In this document: positions 1 to 8,537 of the stretch, piece after piece
Numbering within the stretch: the stretch's first letter is position 1
Layout: every line of letters starts with the position of its first letter
Source of the DNA: Actinacidiphila rubida
GTDB taxonomy: Bacteria; Actinomycetota; Actinomycetes; Streptomycetales; Streptomycetaceae
DNA length: 64,000 nt
Direction of reading: 5' to 3'
Assembly: GCF_900110255.1 (NCBI RefSeq)
Contig: NZ_FODD01000001.1
Location: 1-64,000, forward strand
Made by a program: the position numbers and the translations under genes
The notes under the pieces: generated by a model
The model's database searches: none
Told to the model about the DNA's origin: nothing
Seen by the model: only the letters and a program-made list of their open reading frames with translations

Positions 1-5
1 TTGCT

Positions 6-387
6 CGCGCAGTTCCTCGCGCCCCTGGCGGTGCAGGTTCGTGGGTGGGGTCAGGGGCCACTCCGGGAGTGTCTCCTCGAACTGTGCGTGCACCGTTCTT
101 CCGTGCCCTTACCCGGGTGGATGCACAGTTCTGCGGGGACACACCCGGATCGTCCCCTTCCGGCCGGTCCCCGTCTGCGGGAGGGCGTTGGCCGTGTCCC
201 ATGTCCCCCGCCGCACGGTGGATCAGCGGGAGGGGGTGGGGAGGAAGTGCTCCCCGCAGAGAAATGTGCGCGGCCCCCGGGCAACAACACGGACGAACCC
301 GTATGCACATTTCCGAGGAGACGCTTCCGGACCGCCCCCGACCCCCGTACCGACGGCGCGCATATCAGGGGCGCGAGGAACTGCGCG
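6..387 (-). repeat. TIR-bounded structured intergenic element, copy A
   Basis: This 382-bp non-coding element is bounded by 22-bp inverted ends (6-27 and 366-387). It carries two internal stem-loops. One has arms GAACTGTGC (79-87) and GCACAGTTC (123-131), extended outward by further pairing to about 71-140. The other has arms GAAATGTGC (261-269) and GCACATTTC (305-313). Copies B (5147-5530) and C (15013-15400) have the same parts in the opposite orientation. I see no transposase or convincing reading frame. It may be a MITE-like unit or a structured RNA; that is inference. The window begins here, so flanking context upstream is missing. Confidence 0.8.
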
Positions 388-410
388 AACAACCACGACG
401 GCGCGGCACA

Positions 411-650
411 CGGCGACGCACCGCAAGGGGCAGGACGAGCCCCGCAGGGGCGCGGGGTCCCCCAGCCTTCGGCCGGGAGGTGCCCCCAACGCGAGCAACC
501 CACCACCGGCCGGTGGACGGCGACGCACCGCAAGGGGCAGGACGAGCCCCGCAGGGGCGCGAGGTCCCCCAGCCTTCGGCCGGGAGGTGCCCCCAACGCG
601 AGCAACCCACCACCGGCCGGTGGACGGCGACGCACCGCAAGGGGCAGGAG
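411..650. repeat. 107-bp tandem repeat, two full units plus a partial third
   Basis: The segment beginning CGGCGACGCACCGC starts at 411, 518 and 625, giving an exact 107-bp period. Units one and two differ by a single visible base (GGGG versus GAGG in the middle). The third is cut off after about 24 bases. Each unit contains an inverted pair of the type CCCCCAGCCTTCGGCCGGGA, a motif that also appears at 5050-5095. No gene covers it. Confidence 0.85.
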
Positions 651-760
651 GGAACCCAACCCCGCAAACCCCGGGCGCACGCCCGGATGCGCGCTGCGCG
701 CGGACGACGGAAGGTGGCCCCATGGACCGTCACCGGACGCCCGAAGCATGAGCCCCGGCC

Positions 761-1423
761 ATGCTCCTCGAGCTCTTCCTCATCGGCCTGGCGATCACCC
801 TGGGCCCGGTGCACAACACCGCGTTCATCCTGTTGCTGTCCTCGCAGCGGGGCGTGCGCAACGGCCTGGCGTTCATCCTGGCGTGGCTGGCCACACTCGT
901 CGCGCTGATCGCGGTGGTGGTGCTGCTGACCGGCGGGAAACCGCCCAAGCACCACACCGCGCCGTCCACCGCCGCGCTGGCGGTGAAGCTGGCCCTGGGC
1001 ACCGGCATGGTCCTGTTCGCCGAGCACCGGCGGCGCCGGCGCAGGTCCGGTGCCGTCCGCACCCGCCCCCGCAAGACCCCGAAGTGGCAGGCCCGCCTCG
1101 ACCGCGTCACGCCCGCGACGGCTGCCGCCCTCGGCCTGCTGCTGCTGCCCTGGGGCGCGACCGCGGCGGGCGCCGCCACCGTCGTCAACGCACACGTCTC
1201 CTCGGCCGCCTCGTATACGGCTTTGGTGGGCTACTGTCTGCTCGCCACGTCGAGCCTGCTGGCGATGGAGCTGTACGCGACGTGGAGCCCGGAGGCCGCG
1301 AAGAGGCGGCTGAACGCGCTGCGCGAGTGGATCAACGGCCACCAGGAGCAGGTGCTGGTGACGCTGGCGCTCTTCCTGGGCCTTTTCCTGATGGCCAGAA
1401 GCATCTACGGACTCGTCGGTTGA
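761..1423 (+). CDS. GAP-family (Sap-like) integral membrane protein
   Basis: The 220-residue protein has hydrophobic segments at roughly residues 1-22, 27-55, 70-90, 120-140, 150-175 and 195-218. A basic cytosolic loop (RRRRRR, about 88-93) lies between the third and fourth. This layout fits the GAP/Sap family of actinobacterial membrane proteins, related to those implicated in exporting or addressing cell-envelope lipids. No transported substrate can be read from the sequence. The ATG at 761 begins the first membrane segment but has no clear Shine-Dalgarno sequence. It is followed after 6 bases by a GPP34 gene, so the two probably share a transcript. GPP34 proteins bind lipids in eukaryotes, so a shared envelope-lipid role is possible but inferred. 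Confidence 0.75.
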   Translation: MLLELFLIGLAITLGPVHNTAFILLLSSQRGVRNGLAFILAWLATLVALIAVVVLLTGGKPPKHHTAPSTAALAVKLALGTGMVLFAEHRRRRRRSGAVRTRPRKTPKWQARLDRVTPATAAALGLLLLPWGATAAGAATVVNAHVSSAASYTALVGYCLLATSSLLAMELYATWSPEAAKRRLNALREWINGHQEQVLVTLALFLGLFLMARSIYGLVG

Positions 1424-1429
1424 GGTGAC

Positions 1430-2041
1430 ATGACCACCCCGAGGGACCTGCTGATCGTTGCGATGGACATGCCGTCCGGCCGGACGATAGAGCGCGGCGA
1501 CCTGTCGCTGGCGCTGGCCGGCGCCGAAGCCGTCGACCTGCTCGCGGCGGGCGCGATACGCCTGGCGGACGAGCGGATGGTGCCCGGGCGGGCGTGCGCG
1601 CTGGGCGATGCCCTGCTCGACGCGGCCGCCGCGTCCGTGGCCGAGAGCCCGCCCGACGAGCCGGTCGGCGAATGGCTGTGGCGCCGGGGCCGGGGGCTGG
1701 CCGGCGCCTACCTGGACGCGATGGAGGCCGCCGGGCTGCTCACCCGGGAGGCCCGGCGGCGCTGGCTGGTCAGGTCCACGAGCCTGCTGCTCGTCGACTC
1801 CGCGGCCCGTTCCCGCGCCCGCCACCGCAACGCCGCCGACGAACCGGTGCTGGCCGGGCTGGCCGCCACGATCGGCCTCACCCCGCCGCACCGCGACGGC
1901 GTGCCGCCGATCACCGACAGCGCGGCGGCGGCCGTCCTGGCGGCGGTGACCGAGGCCGTCACCGAGCTGTCCGAGGAGCGCCTGCGGCGCGACCGCCGCC
2001 TCGCGGACGCCGCCGCCGACAACGTCCGCCGCGGCTACTGA
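1430..2041 (+). CDS. GPP34/GOLPH3-family protein
   Basis: The 203-residue protein has the family start (DLLIVAMDMPSGR, then the LSLALAGAEAVDLLAAGAI helix) and the helical C-terminal half typical of GPP34 (GOLPH3/VPS74). In eukaryotes this fold binds PI4P on Golgi membranes; streptomycetes carry many paralogues of unknown function. A good ribosome site (GAGGTGAC) precedes the ATG at 1430, directly after the GAP-family gene, so they look co-transcribed. A second GPP34 protein is encoded at 7454. It is probably cytosolic or peripherally membrane-bound. The function is not established. Confidence 0.85.
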   Translation: MTTPRDLLIVAMDMPSGRTIERGDLSLALAGAEAVDLLAAGAIRLADERMVPGRACALGDALLDAAAASVAESPPDEPVGEWLWRRGRGLAGAYLDAMEAAGLLTREARRRWLVRSTSLLLVDSAARSRARHRNAADEPVLAGLAATIGLTPPHRDGVPPITDSAAAAVLAAVTEAVTELSEERLRRDRRLADAAADNVRRGY

Positions 2042-2069
2042 CCGCGGCCCGCGGGCGTCCACCGAACGG

Positions 2070-2088
2070 CCCGGCCCCAGGGGCCGGG
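2070..2088 (+). terminator. GC hairpin after the GPP34 gene
   Basis: CCCGGCCCC and GGGGCCGGG form a tight stem with almost no loop, 30 bases after the GPP34 stop codon. No T-run follows, so it would be a weak or non-classical terminator. Confidence 0.4.
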
Positions 2089-2140
2089 TGGGATCGGCTG
2101 TCCCTGGCAGGGCGCGCGCCCTCGCGGAACCATCGAGGAC

Positions 2141-2869
2141 ATGAACGATTCCACCGCGCATTCCACGGCTCTGGTCACCGGAGCCAACAAGGGCATCGGC
2201 AGGGAGATCGCCCGGCAGCTGGCGGCCGCCGGCCTGACCGTCCTGGTCGGCTCACGCGACCCCGGGCGGGGGCGGCAGGCCGTCGAGGAGATCGGCGGCC
2301 GGGCCCGGCTACTGGAGCTGGACGTCACCGACCCCGGCAGCGTCGCCGCCGCGGCATCGCAGGTCGAGCACCTGGACGTGCTGGTCAACAACGCGGGGAT
2401 CATGGTCGACGGCCGGACGCCGCCCGAGGCCGACACCGCCTCGTTCCGGCGGACGTACGAGACGAACCTGTTCGGCGTCCTGGAGGTCACCAACGCGTTC
2501 CTGCCCGCGCTGCGCCGTTCGGCGGCACCCCGCATCGTCAACATCTCCAGCGGCACCGGCTCGCTGACCTGGAGCGCCGACCCGGGGCACCAGTTCGCCG
2601 TGGCCAACGGCTCCGGCGCCGCCTACCGCTCCTCGAAGGCCGCGCTCAACGCGCTCACCCTCTTCTACGCCCAGAGCCTGGCCGGCGACGGCTTCAAGGT
2701 GAACGCGCTGGCCCCCGGTCTGCGCCGCACCGACCTCAACGAGCGGGCCGCCGCGGCCGAGGGCGACCCCGCCGAGGCGGCGGCCGGCGCCGTCCGGCTG
2801 GCCCTGCTGCCGGACGACGGCCCCACCGGCGGGTTCTTCTCCTGGGACGGCACGGTGGCCGCCTGGTGA
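2141..2869 (+). CDS. SDR-family NAD(P)-dependent oxidoreductase
   Basis: The 242-residue single-domain Rossmann protein is a classical short-chain dehydrogenase. It has the cofactor motif TGANKGIG near residue 12, NNAG near residue 85, a catalytic serine in NISSGTG and the Y-x3-K pair YRSSK near residue 165. Substrate is unknown; it would reduce or oxidise a carbonyl or alcohol using NAD(P)(H). The start ATG at 2141 follows CGAGGAC. It stands alone, between the GPP34 gene and the regulatory phosphatase gene. Confidence 0.93.
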   Translation: MNDSTAHSTALVTGANKGIGREIARQLAAAGLTVLVGSRDPGRGRQAVEEIGGRARLLELDVTDPGSVAAAASQVEHLDVLVNNAGIMVDGRTPPEADTASFRRTYETNLFGVLEVTNAFLPALRRSAAPRIVNISSGTGSLTWSADPGHQFAVANGSGAAYRSSKAALNALTLFYAQSLAGDGFKVNALAPGLRRTDLNERAAAAEGDPAEAAAGAVRLALLPDDGPTGGFFSWDGTVAAW

Positions 2870-2999
2870 CGGCCGTCCCGGCCGGTCCCGCGCCCCGCGA
2901 GGCCCCCACCTGGAACTCCTCGGCATGCGCCCCCGGCGGTCTCGACGGAGCATGGGTACCGAGACCGGACGGGACGACACGCGGGGCGAGAGGGCGCCG

Positions 3000-4952
3000 A
3001 TGGGAAGCGGAGCGCAGGGAGGGGCGCGGGGCGAGCCGTCCGAGACCGCGGAACTGCGGCAGATCGACGCACTGAACCGGATCGAGCCGCCCGCGCGCGC
3101 CGGCCAGGCGAACGGCCGGGACGCGCAGCACCCCCCGAACGGCGACCTGCCCGGACGGGACGGCTCGCCAGCCAACGGCGCGGGGGCGTCCCGCTGGCGG
3201 GACGCCCTCCTGCTGGAGGCCGGGCACGCCCTCGCCGAGGCCGACTCCCTCTCCGACGCGCTCAAGGAGGTCGCCCGCCTCTACACCCCCGACCTGGCGC
3301 TGGACGGCGTCGTGGTGTTCGGGGTCACCGACAAGTTCCTCAACATCCTCGGCCAGAGCGGGTACCCCCGCAACGACGCCGAAGGCGCGTTCCGGATGCC
3401 GATGACGACCCGGTTCCCGGCCACCGAGGTCGCGCGCTCCGGGCGGCCGGTCTACCTGTCCTCGCCGCAGGAGTACCGCGAGCGCTTCCCGGCCACGTGG
3501 CCGCTGGCGGCCCGGCACGGCCGCACGTCCTGGGCGTTCCTGCCGCTGGTGGTGTCCGGCCGGATCACCGGCGTGTGCCTGCTGGCGTTCCGCACGCCCA
3601 TGGCGTTCACCCCCGACGAGCGGGGCCTGCTCGTGCTCGTCGCCCGGCTCGTCGCGCAGGCCCTGGAGCGGACCCGCACCAGCACCGCCGAGCTGGCCCT
3701 GTCCCGCGGGCTGCGGCGCAGCATGGGCTCCTCGGAACCCGCCGTGCCCGGCATCAGCGTCGCGACCCGGTACGTGCCGACCGGCGGCGGCCTCGTCGTG
3801 GGCGGCGACTGGTACGACATCATCAACCTCCCCGACAATCGGCTGGCCCTCGTCATCGGCGACGTCCAGGGCCACGACGTGCACGCCGCCGGCCTCATGG
3901 CACAGCTGCGCACCGCCGTCCACGCCTACGCCGCCGAGGGCCACGGGCCCGACGCGGTGCTCGCCCGGACCTCCCGCTTCCTCGGCGCCCTCGACGACGA
4001 CCGGTACGCCACCTGCCTGTACATCGAGGCGGAGCCGCAGAACGGCATGCTGCACATCGCCCGCGCCGGGCACCCGCACCCCGTGCTCCGGCTGCCCGAC
4101 GGCACCTGCATGATCAAGCACGTCAGCGGCGGACTGCCGCTGGGCCTCATGCCCGACGACCACGACTACCCGGTGACCGACCTCGAACTGCAGCCCGGCG
4201 AGGTCATGATGCTGTGCACCGACGGCCTGATCGAGACCGGCGGCCACGACATGTTCACCGGCTGGGTCCGCGTCCGCGACGCGATGGAGCCGGGCCCCGG
4301 CGAGGACCTCGAAGGCATGGCCGACCGCCTCATCCACGCCGTGCACGACCCGGTGGCCCAGTACCAGGACGACGACAGCGCCGAGGACCGCGTCCAGGCC
4401 GAGGCCGCCGAGGCGGGCGAGTCGGAGCTGCACGACGGCATCGGCGGGCGGCGCGTGCACCTCGCCCCGCGCAACGAGGACGACATCGCCCTGCTCCTGC
4501 TCCGCCGTGACACCGATGTCCGGCGGCCCGTGATCCCCGAGCGGCGGCTGGTCCTGACGATCGGCCAGGACCAGGGCGAGGGCCTGTCGGAGGCCCGCGC
4601 CGAGGTCGGCGCGCTCCTGCACGACTGGGCCCAGCCGGACCAGGTCGACACCGCGATCCTGCTGGCGTCCGAACTCGTCGGCAACGTGCTGGTCCACACG
4701 GACCAGGCGGCGGTGCTGTCCGCGACGGTCACCGGCGAGCCGGGGCACCGCACCCTCAAGGTCGAGGTCTCCGACCGTGGCGACGAGTTGCCCCACCAGC
4801 GGGCGCCCGGTGAACTCGCGTCCTCCGGGCGCGGCTTGATGATGCTCGACATTCTCTGTGAGCAGTGGAGTGTGCGGCCCGAGTCCGAGGGCAAAACCGT
4901 CTGGTTCTCCCTCTCCGAGGACGCGGCCGCGGCGCAGCCGCCCCTCCCCTGA
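3000..4952 (+). CDS. GAF / PP2C-type (SpoIIE-like) phosphatase with HATPase domain
   Basis: A 650-residue multidomain signalling protein. A disordered N-terminus (1-65) precedes a GAF sensor domain (about 66-235). A PP2C SpoIIE-type phosphatase follows (about 244-500), with metal motifs GGDWYDI and GDVQGHD. A histidine-kinase-like ATPase domain closes the protein (about 515-647), with an N-box ELVGNVLVHT and a GRGLMM turn. This fusion is common in streptomycetes and is thought to set partner-switching (anti-sigma/anti-anti-sigma) balance. An acidic insert (DDDSAEDRVQAEAAEAGESE) interrupts the end of the phosphatase domain. In-frame ATGs at 2925 and 2952 are alternatives; 3000 was chosen for its upstream AGAGGG. 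No sigma or anti-sigma gene is adjacent. Confidence 0.85.
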   Translation: MGSGAQGGARGEPSETAELRQIDALNRIEPPARAGQANGRDAQHPPNGDLPGRDGSPANGAGASRWRDALLLEAGHALAEADSLSDALKEVARLYTPDLALDGVVVFGVTDKFLNILGQSGYPRNDAEGAFRMPMTTRFPATEVARSGRPVYLSSPQEYRERFPATWPLAARHGRTSWAFLPLVVSGRITGVCLLAFRTPMAFTPDERGLLVLVARLVAQALERTRTSTAELALSRGLRRSMGSSEPAVPGISVATRYVPTGGGLVVGGDWYDIINLPDNRLALVIGDVQGHDVHAAGLMAQLRTAVHAYAAEGHGPDAVLARTSRFLGALDDDRYATCLYIEAEPQNGMLHIARAGHPHPVLRLPDGTCMIKHVSGGLPLGLMPDDHDYPVTDLELQPGEVMMLCTDGLIETGGHDMFTGWVRVRDAMEPGPGEDLEGMADRLIHAVHDPVAQYQDDDSAEDRVQAEAAEAGESELHDGIGGRRVHLAPRNEDDIALLLLRRDTDVRRPVIPERRLVLTIGQDQGEGLSEARAEVGALLHDWAQPDQVDTAILLASELVGNVLVHTDQAAVLSATVTGEPGHRTLKVEVSDRGDELPHQRAPGELASSGRGLMMLDILCEQWSVRPESEGKTVWFSLSEDAAAAQPPLP

Positions 4953-5146
4953 AAACGGGGTGCCCCCGGGGCTTGCGGGGTTCGGCATCCGGGGTGCCCC
5001 GCGCTGCGCGCTGCCGTCTGCGGGTCTCGTCGTGGCTTGTCGCGCTGGGGGCACCTCCCGGCCGAAGGCTGGGGGACCCCGCGCCCCTTCGGCTTCCGGG
5101 GTGCCCCCGGGCCGCCGTGCCCGTCGCACGGTTCGTCGTGGTTGCT
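4953..5146. repeat. Modular intergenic repeat block left of element B
   Basis: No gene is present. The block contains an inverted motif GGGGGCACCTCCCGGCCGAA...GGCTGGGGGA (about 5046-5082), related to the motif inside the 107-bp repeats near the window start. It also contains segments (GCTTGCGGGGTTCGG, GTCTCGTCGTGGCTTGTCGCG) that recur, some inverted, around element C at 14940 and 15400-15560. These look like shuffled streptomycete intergenic repeats. Confidence 0.65.
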
Positions 5147-5530
5147 CGCGCAGTTCCTCGCGCCCCTGATATGCGTGCCCTTTGTCCGTGGGGTCGGGGG
5201 CGCTCCGGAAGCGTCTCCTCGGAAATGTGCATACGGGTACCTCCATCGACGCACCCGGGGGCCGCGCACATTTCGCTGCGGGGAGCACTTCCTCCCCACC
5301 CCCTCCCGCTGATCCACCGTGCGGCGGGGGACATGGGGCACGGCCAAGGTCTTCCCGCAGACGGGGACGGGCCGGAAGGGGACGATCCGGGTGTGTCCCC
5401 GCAGAGCTTTGCAAGGCCCCGGCCCACCTCTTCGGAAAAAGCCGCCATGCAAAGGTCGAGGAGACACTCCCGGAGTGGCCCCTGACCCCACCCACGAACC
5501 TGCACCGCCAGGGGCGCGAGGAACTGCGCG
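5147..5530 (+). repeat. TIR-bounded structured intergenic element, copy B
   Basis: This 384-bp element has 22-bp inverted ends (5147-5168 and 5509-5530). The first stem-loop has the same ATGTGC/GCACAT arms as copies A and C. In the second stem-loop the arms have changed to CTTTGCA (5407-5413) and TGCAAAG (5448-5454), where A and C have CTGTGC and GCACAG: a G:C pair replaced by T:A on both sides. It lies between the convergent ends of the phosphatase gene and the lipoprotein gene. It has no coding content. Confidence 0.82.
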
Positions 5531-5666
5531 AGCAACCGGCCACCGGCCAGGTGACGGCGACGGCGAGCAAGGGGCTGGACGGGCCCCGCAGGGGGCGCGG
5601 GGAACTGCGCGAACAACCACGACGGCGCGGCACAGGTCGAGTAAGCCCCGGGGGCACCCCGTCGGC

Positions 5667-7262
5667 TCAGGCCGGATAGACGTCGCGGACGTTGTCCTGG
5701 GGTGCGGGCAGCGCCCGCCCCGCGGGCCCGCGGGCGAACGCCCGCAGCACGTTCTCCGTGGCCCGCGCCACGAACGCCCCGGTGGCCGCGACCATCCCAT
5801 GGTCGCGGCCGTCGTCCCCGCCGCCCGCCATCAGCGCCTCGATCCACCGCATCGTGCCGGCCGCGAAGACACCGGCCCCGCTCGGGACGGTGTAGTACGC
5901 CGCGTCGGAGTGGCTGCTGCGCCCGGCGCAGACCAGGGGCGAGTGCCCGACGATCTCGATCGGCGCGTGCGGGGGCGTGGGGTCGCCGGGGCGGACCCGG
6001 TCGTACTCGACGCCGACCAGGTGGGGGAACGCCTGGCCCTTGCGGACGCCGGTGCCGGCGAACACCCAGTGGTCGGGGCGTTCGACGACGAACGGCGCGT
6101 CCGTGGGGAAGCCCTCGTAGATGACGCCCGTCAGGGAGGACTCGGGGTCGGCGCCGGGTCCGGACCGGAAGTCCGTGGTCGCCATGGTGGGGTGCTTCTC
6201 CAGGTAGGGGTCGACGTGGAAGTCCGTCTTGTAGCAGACGACGGTGCGGGGCCGCCCGTCCCGGCCCGCGCCGGAACCCGGTTCCAGCCGCACCCGGCGG
6301 TAGCAGGTGTTGGCGCCGAGGAACGCCAGGTTCGTGCCGGCGTCGCGCGCGGTGGTGACGTGCGCGCGCTGTTCCGGCGTCCAGTACTCGTCGTGCCCGA
6401 GGACGACGGCCGCGTGCGCGCCGTGCAGCACGGACGGGTCGAGGTGGACGTCGATGCCGGTCGTGTAGGCCAACGGGATGCCGAGGCGTTCGGCGAGGAC
6501 GACGAGCGCGCGCTCGTAGACGAGGAACTTCTCCGCGCCGCTGTGGTCGTAGGGCCGGTCGAAGCTGACGGTGAAGGAGCGGTGTGCGTAGCTGCCGTCC
6601 CGGCCTTCGTAGAGGCTGTAGCCGCCCCACTGGTTGTACGCCTGCCAGGTGGCGGGCGCGTGCATCAGGAGGGTGCGGCCGGCCGCGCCGGTGGAGCGGA
6701 CGACGAGCGGGACGTACCGCTGGTGGCCGTTGTCGTCGTCGAGGCGCAGCAGGTACGCGCCTTCGGGCCAGCCGTGGGTGGGCACCCGCAGGCTGCGGCG
6801 CCAGCCGGAGGCGTCGACGGTCCGGGTGGGCACGATCAGGCGCGCCCGGTCCTGGCGCTGCCCCTGGACGTGGTCGGAGCGCCACACCAGCCGGGCCTGG
6901 GCGCCGCCGTACCAGCCCACGCGGAACGCGGAGACGTGGAAGCCGGGCGCGGTGGTGGAGACGTACAGCCCGAACTCGTCGCCGGGCAGGACGCTGACCT
7001 GGTCCGCGTACCCCTCGATCGCGTCGGACGGCCCGAGCGAGCGGATCCGCCAGTCCTGGTCGCCGGCCGCGACGGTCGCGGGGACGGTCGGCGTGCTCGG
7101 CGTGCTGTGCGTACCGCCCGAGCCGGTGTCGCAGCCGGCGAGCCCGGCCGCGGCCAGCGTCGCCGCGCCCGCGGCGGCCGCGCCCAGGAAGTGCCGCCGG
7201 TCCAGGCCGCGGCCGTCGTCGCCGTGCTCGCCGCCCGCGTCCGGGCCGCCGCCGTCACCCAT
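5667..7262 (-). CDS. Tat-exported lipoprotein, N,N-dimethylformamidase large-subunit-like
   Basis: The 531-residue protein begins with a twin-arginine signal (RRHFLG, residues 22-27) running into a lipobox LAGC with Cys44, so it should be a Tat-exported membrane-anchored lipoprotein. The body has a beta-rich N-terminal part and a C-terminal part with HDEYWTPEQ, GANTCYRR and FAGTGVRKG stretches. These resemble the family annotated as N,N-dimethylformamidase beta (large) subunit-like. Enzymatic activity is not demonstrated for most members, and no small subunit is encoded nearby, so amidase activity is doubtful. The ATG at 7262 was chosen for the upstream GGAAGGCGGGAG and because it starts just before the Tat motif. 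It is divergent from a GPP34 gene. Confidence 0.75.
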   Translation of the reverse strand: MGDGGGPDAGGEHGDDGRGLDRRHFLGAAAAGAATLAAAGLAGCDTGSGGTHSTPSTPTVPATVAAGDQDWRIRSLGPSDAIEGYADQVSVLPGDEFGLYVSTTAPGFHVSAFRVGWYGGAQARLVWRSDHVQGQRQDRARLIVPTRTVDASGWRRSLRVPTHGWPEGAYLLRLDDDNGHQRYVPLVVRSTGAAGRTLLMHAPATWQAYNQWGGYSLYEGRDGSYAHRSFTVSFDRPYDHSGAEKFLVYERALVVLAERLGIPLAYTTGIDVHLDPSVLHGAHAAVVLGHDEYWTPEQRAHVTTARDAGTNLAFLGANTCYRRVRLEPGSGAGRDGRPRTVVCYKTDFHVDPYLEKHPTMATTDFRSGPGADPESSLTGVIYEGFPTDAPFVVERPDHWVFAGTGVRKGQAFPHLVGVEYDRVRPGDPTPPHAPIEIVGHSPLVCAGRSSHSDAAYYTVPSGAGVFAAGTMRWIEALMAGGGDDGRDHGMVAATGAFVARATENVLRAFARGPAGRALPAPQDNVRDVYPA

Positions 7263-7453
7263 CGCGCTCCCGCCTTCCGCTCTCCCCCAGCATCGTCGTG
7301 CGACTCGCGTCACGGCACGACCCGGGGACGCCCGAAAGGCGGGCGCGGGGCCGCCACTCGCGGTGCGCGGGGAGCCGGCTGTAGCCGAGTTGTGGCGGAA
7401 TGGGGACGTACGCGGGCGGTACGGGAGGAGGGGGGCGCGCCTAACCTCGGGGT

Positions 7454-8266
7454 ATGGGTACGGGGGACGAACTGGTGCTGGTGGCGGTGGAGCCGGGGAA
7501 GCGGCGGCTCCGCGGCGGGGAGCGGCTGCGGTTCGCGCTGCGGGCCGCGGAGCTGGTGGATCTGCTGGCGCTCGGGCGGATCGCGATGGGGGAGCGGGCG
7601 ATCGAGGTGGTCGACCGCACGCGGGTGGAGGACCGCCGGCTCGGGAACGTGCTGCACAGCCTGGGGACGACGGTTCCGGCGCCGGACCTGAAGGGGTGGC
7701 TGCGGGCCACGCCGAGGTCGCTGACGTACGAGTACCTGTCGCGGCTGGAGGACCGCAAGCTGGTGCGGGTGCGCAGGTGGCGGGACCGCGGGGGGCGCAG
7801 CCATCACGACATCCTCTTCGTGGACGTGGCGCGGCGGCGGGAGGTGCTGGCCCGGCTGGACGGGGAGGACGGCGATCCGGCGCTCGCCTCGCTGGTGCAG
7901 GCGGTGGGTCTGGCGCACGTCGCCTATCCGGGGCTGCGCGGCCGGGCGGCCCGGCGGCGGCTCGCCGCCCGCGCGGACGCCGGCCCGGCCGGCAGCGCAG
8001 CCCCGGCGGTCAGGGACGCGGCGAGGGCCGTGCACGAGCAGGAGGCGGCGATCCTGGCCGCGGGCCTGGACACCTTCTCGCGCCGGGTGGTCGGCGAACT
8101 CGCGGACCTCTACAGCGACTTCCGTACCGGAGGCGTCGGCCTCGGCCACGACCTCGACTCCCGGGGCTGGTCCGGCGGCGACCTCGGCGGTCATCACGGC
8201 GGCCATCACGGCGGGCACGACGGCGGTGGGCACCACGGCGGCGGGGACGGCCACGGCGGCTGGTGA
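7454..8266 (+). CDS. GPP34/GOLPH3-family protein with His/Gly-rich C-terminal tail
   Basis: Residues 1 to about 215 are a GPP34 domain (LVLVAVEPGKRRLR, LRFALRAAELVDLLALGRI). The last 40 residues form a low-complexity tail made of HHGG and HDGGG repeats ending in GHGGW, with about ten histidines. The tail could bind divalent metals such as nickel or zinc, which is inference. It is the second GPP34 gene in the window, divergent from the Tat lipoprotein gene. A TAACCT box (7442-7447) lies seven bases before the ATG, and no ribosome site is visible, so the mRNA may be leaderless. Confidence 0.82.
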   Translation: MGTGDELVLVAVEPGKRRLRGGERLRFALRAAELVDLLALGRIAMGERAIEVVDRTRVEDRRLGNVLHSLGTTVPAPDLKGWLRATPRSLTYEYLSRLEDRKLVRVRRWRDRGGRSHHDILFVDVARRREVLARLDGEDGDPALASLVQAVGLAHVAYPGLRGRAARRRLAARADAGPAGSAAPAVRDAARAVHEQEAAILAAGLDTFSRRVVGELADLYSDFRTGGVGLGHDLDSRGWSGGDLGGHHGGHHGGHDGGGHHGGGDGHGGW

Positions 8267-8304
8267 CGCGCCGGAGCCGTCCCCGGCACGCCCGGACACG
8301 GAGG

Positions 8305-8425
8305 GGGGCGGTCCGGTCCGATCCCCTGCCCCGGGCCGGGCCGCCCCTGCGGGACTGACCCGCAACGGGGGCGGTCCGGTCCGATCCCCTGCTTCGGGCC
8401 GGGCCGTCTCCGCGGGGAGCGGCCA
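8305..8425. repeat. 63-bp imperfect tandem duplication
   Basis: The string beginning GGGGCGGTCCGGTCCGATCC occurs at 8305 and again at 8368. The similarity decays after about 45-55 bases of the second copy. It fills the gap between the convergent GPP34 and AraC genes, where I see no other feature. Confidence 0.75.
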
Positions 8426-8537
8426 GCTACGGGTTGCCTCCGTGGGGACGACTCTCCCAGCACGCCGGGCGCCGCGTATTGGAGAAATGCGCTCCCGGGC
8501 GAGGAAAGGCGGCCGGCCACCGGCAGGCCAGCGCCGG

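Noticed and set aside
6..387. Insertion sequence with transposase
   Set aside because: The ends are inverted repeats but no transposase frame exists inside, and target-site duplications are not visible in the sequence given.
411..650. CRISPR-like array
   Set aside because: The repeat units are contiguous 107-bp tandem copies with no unique spacers and no cas genes are present.
1..1428. A long plus-strand open frame running through the intergenic element into the GAP-family gene
   Set aside because: It crosses the tandem repeats and inverted ends, has low-complexity Arg/Pro/Gly translation, and conflicts with the clear membrane protein in another frame.
5667..7262. True N,N-dimethylformamidase
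   Set aside because: The match is to the large-subunit-like family only, the product is an exported lipoprotein and no small subunit is nearby, so enzyme identity cannot be claimed.
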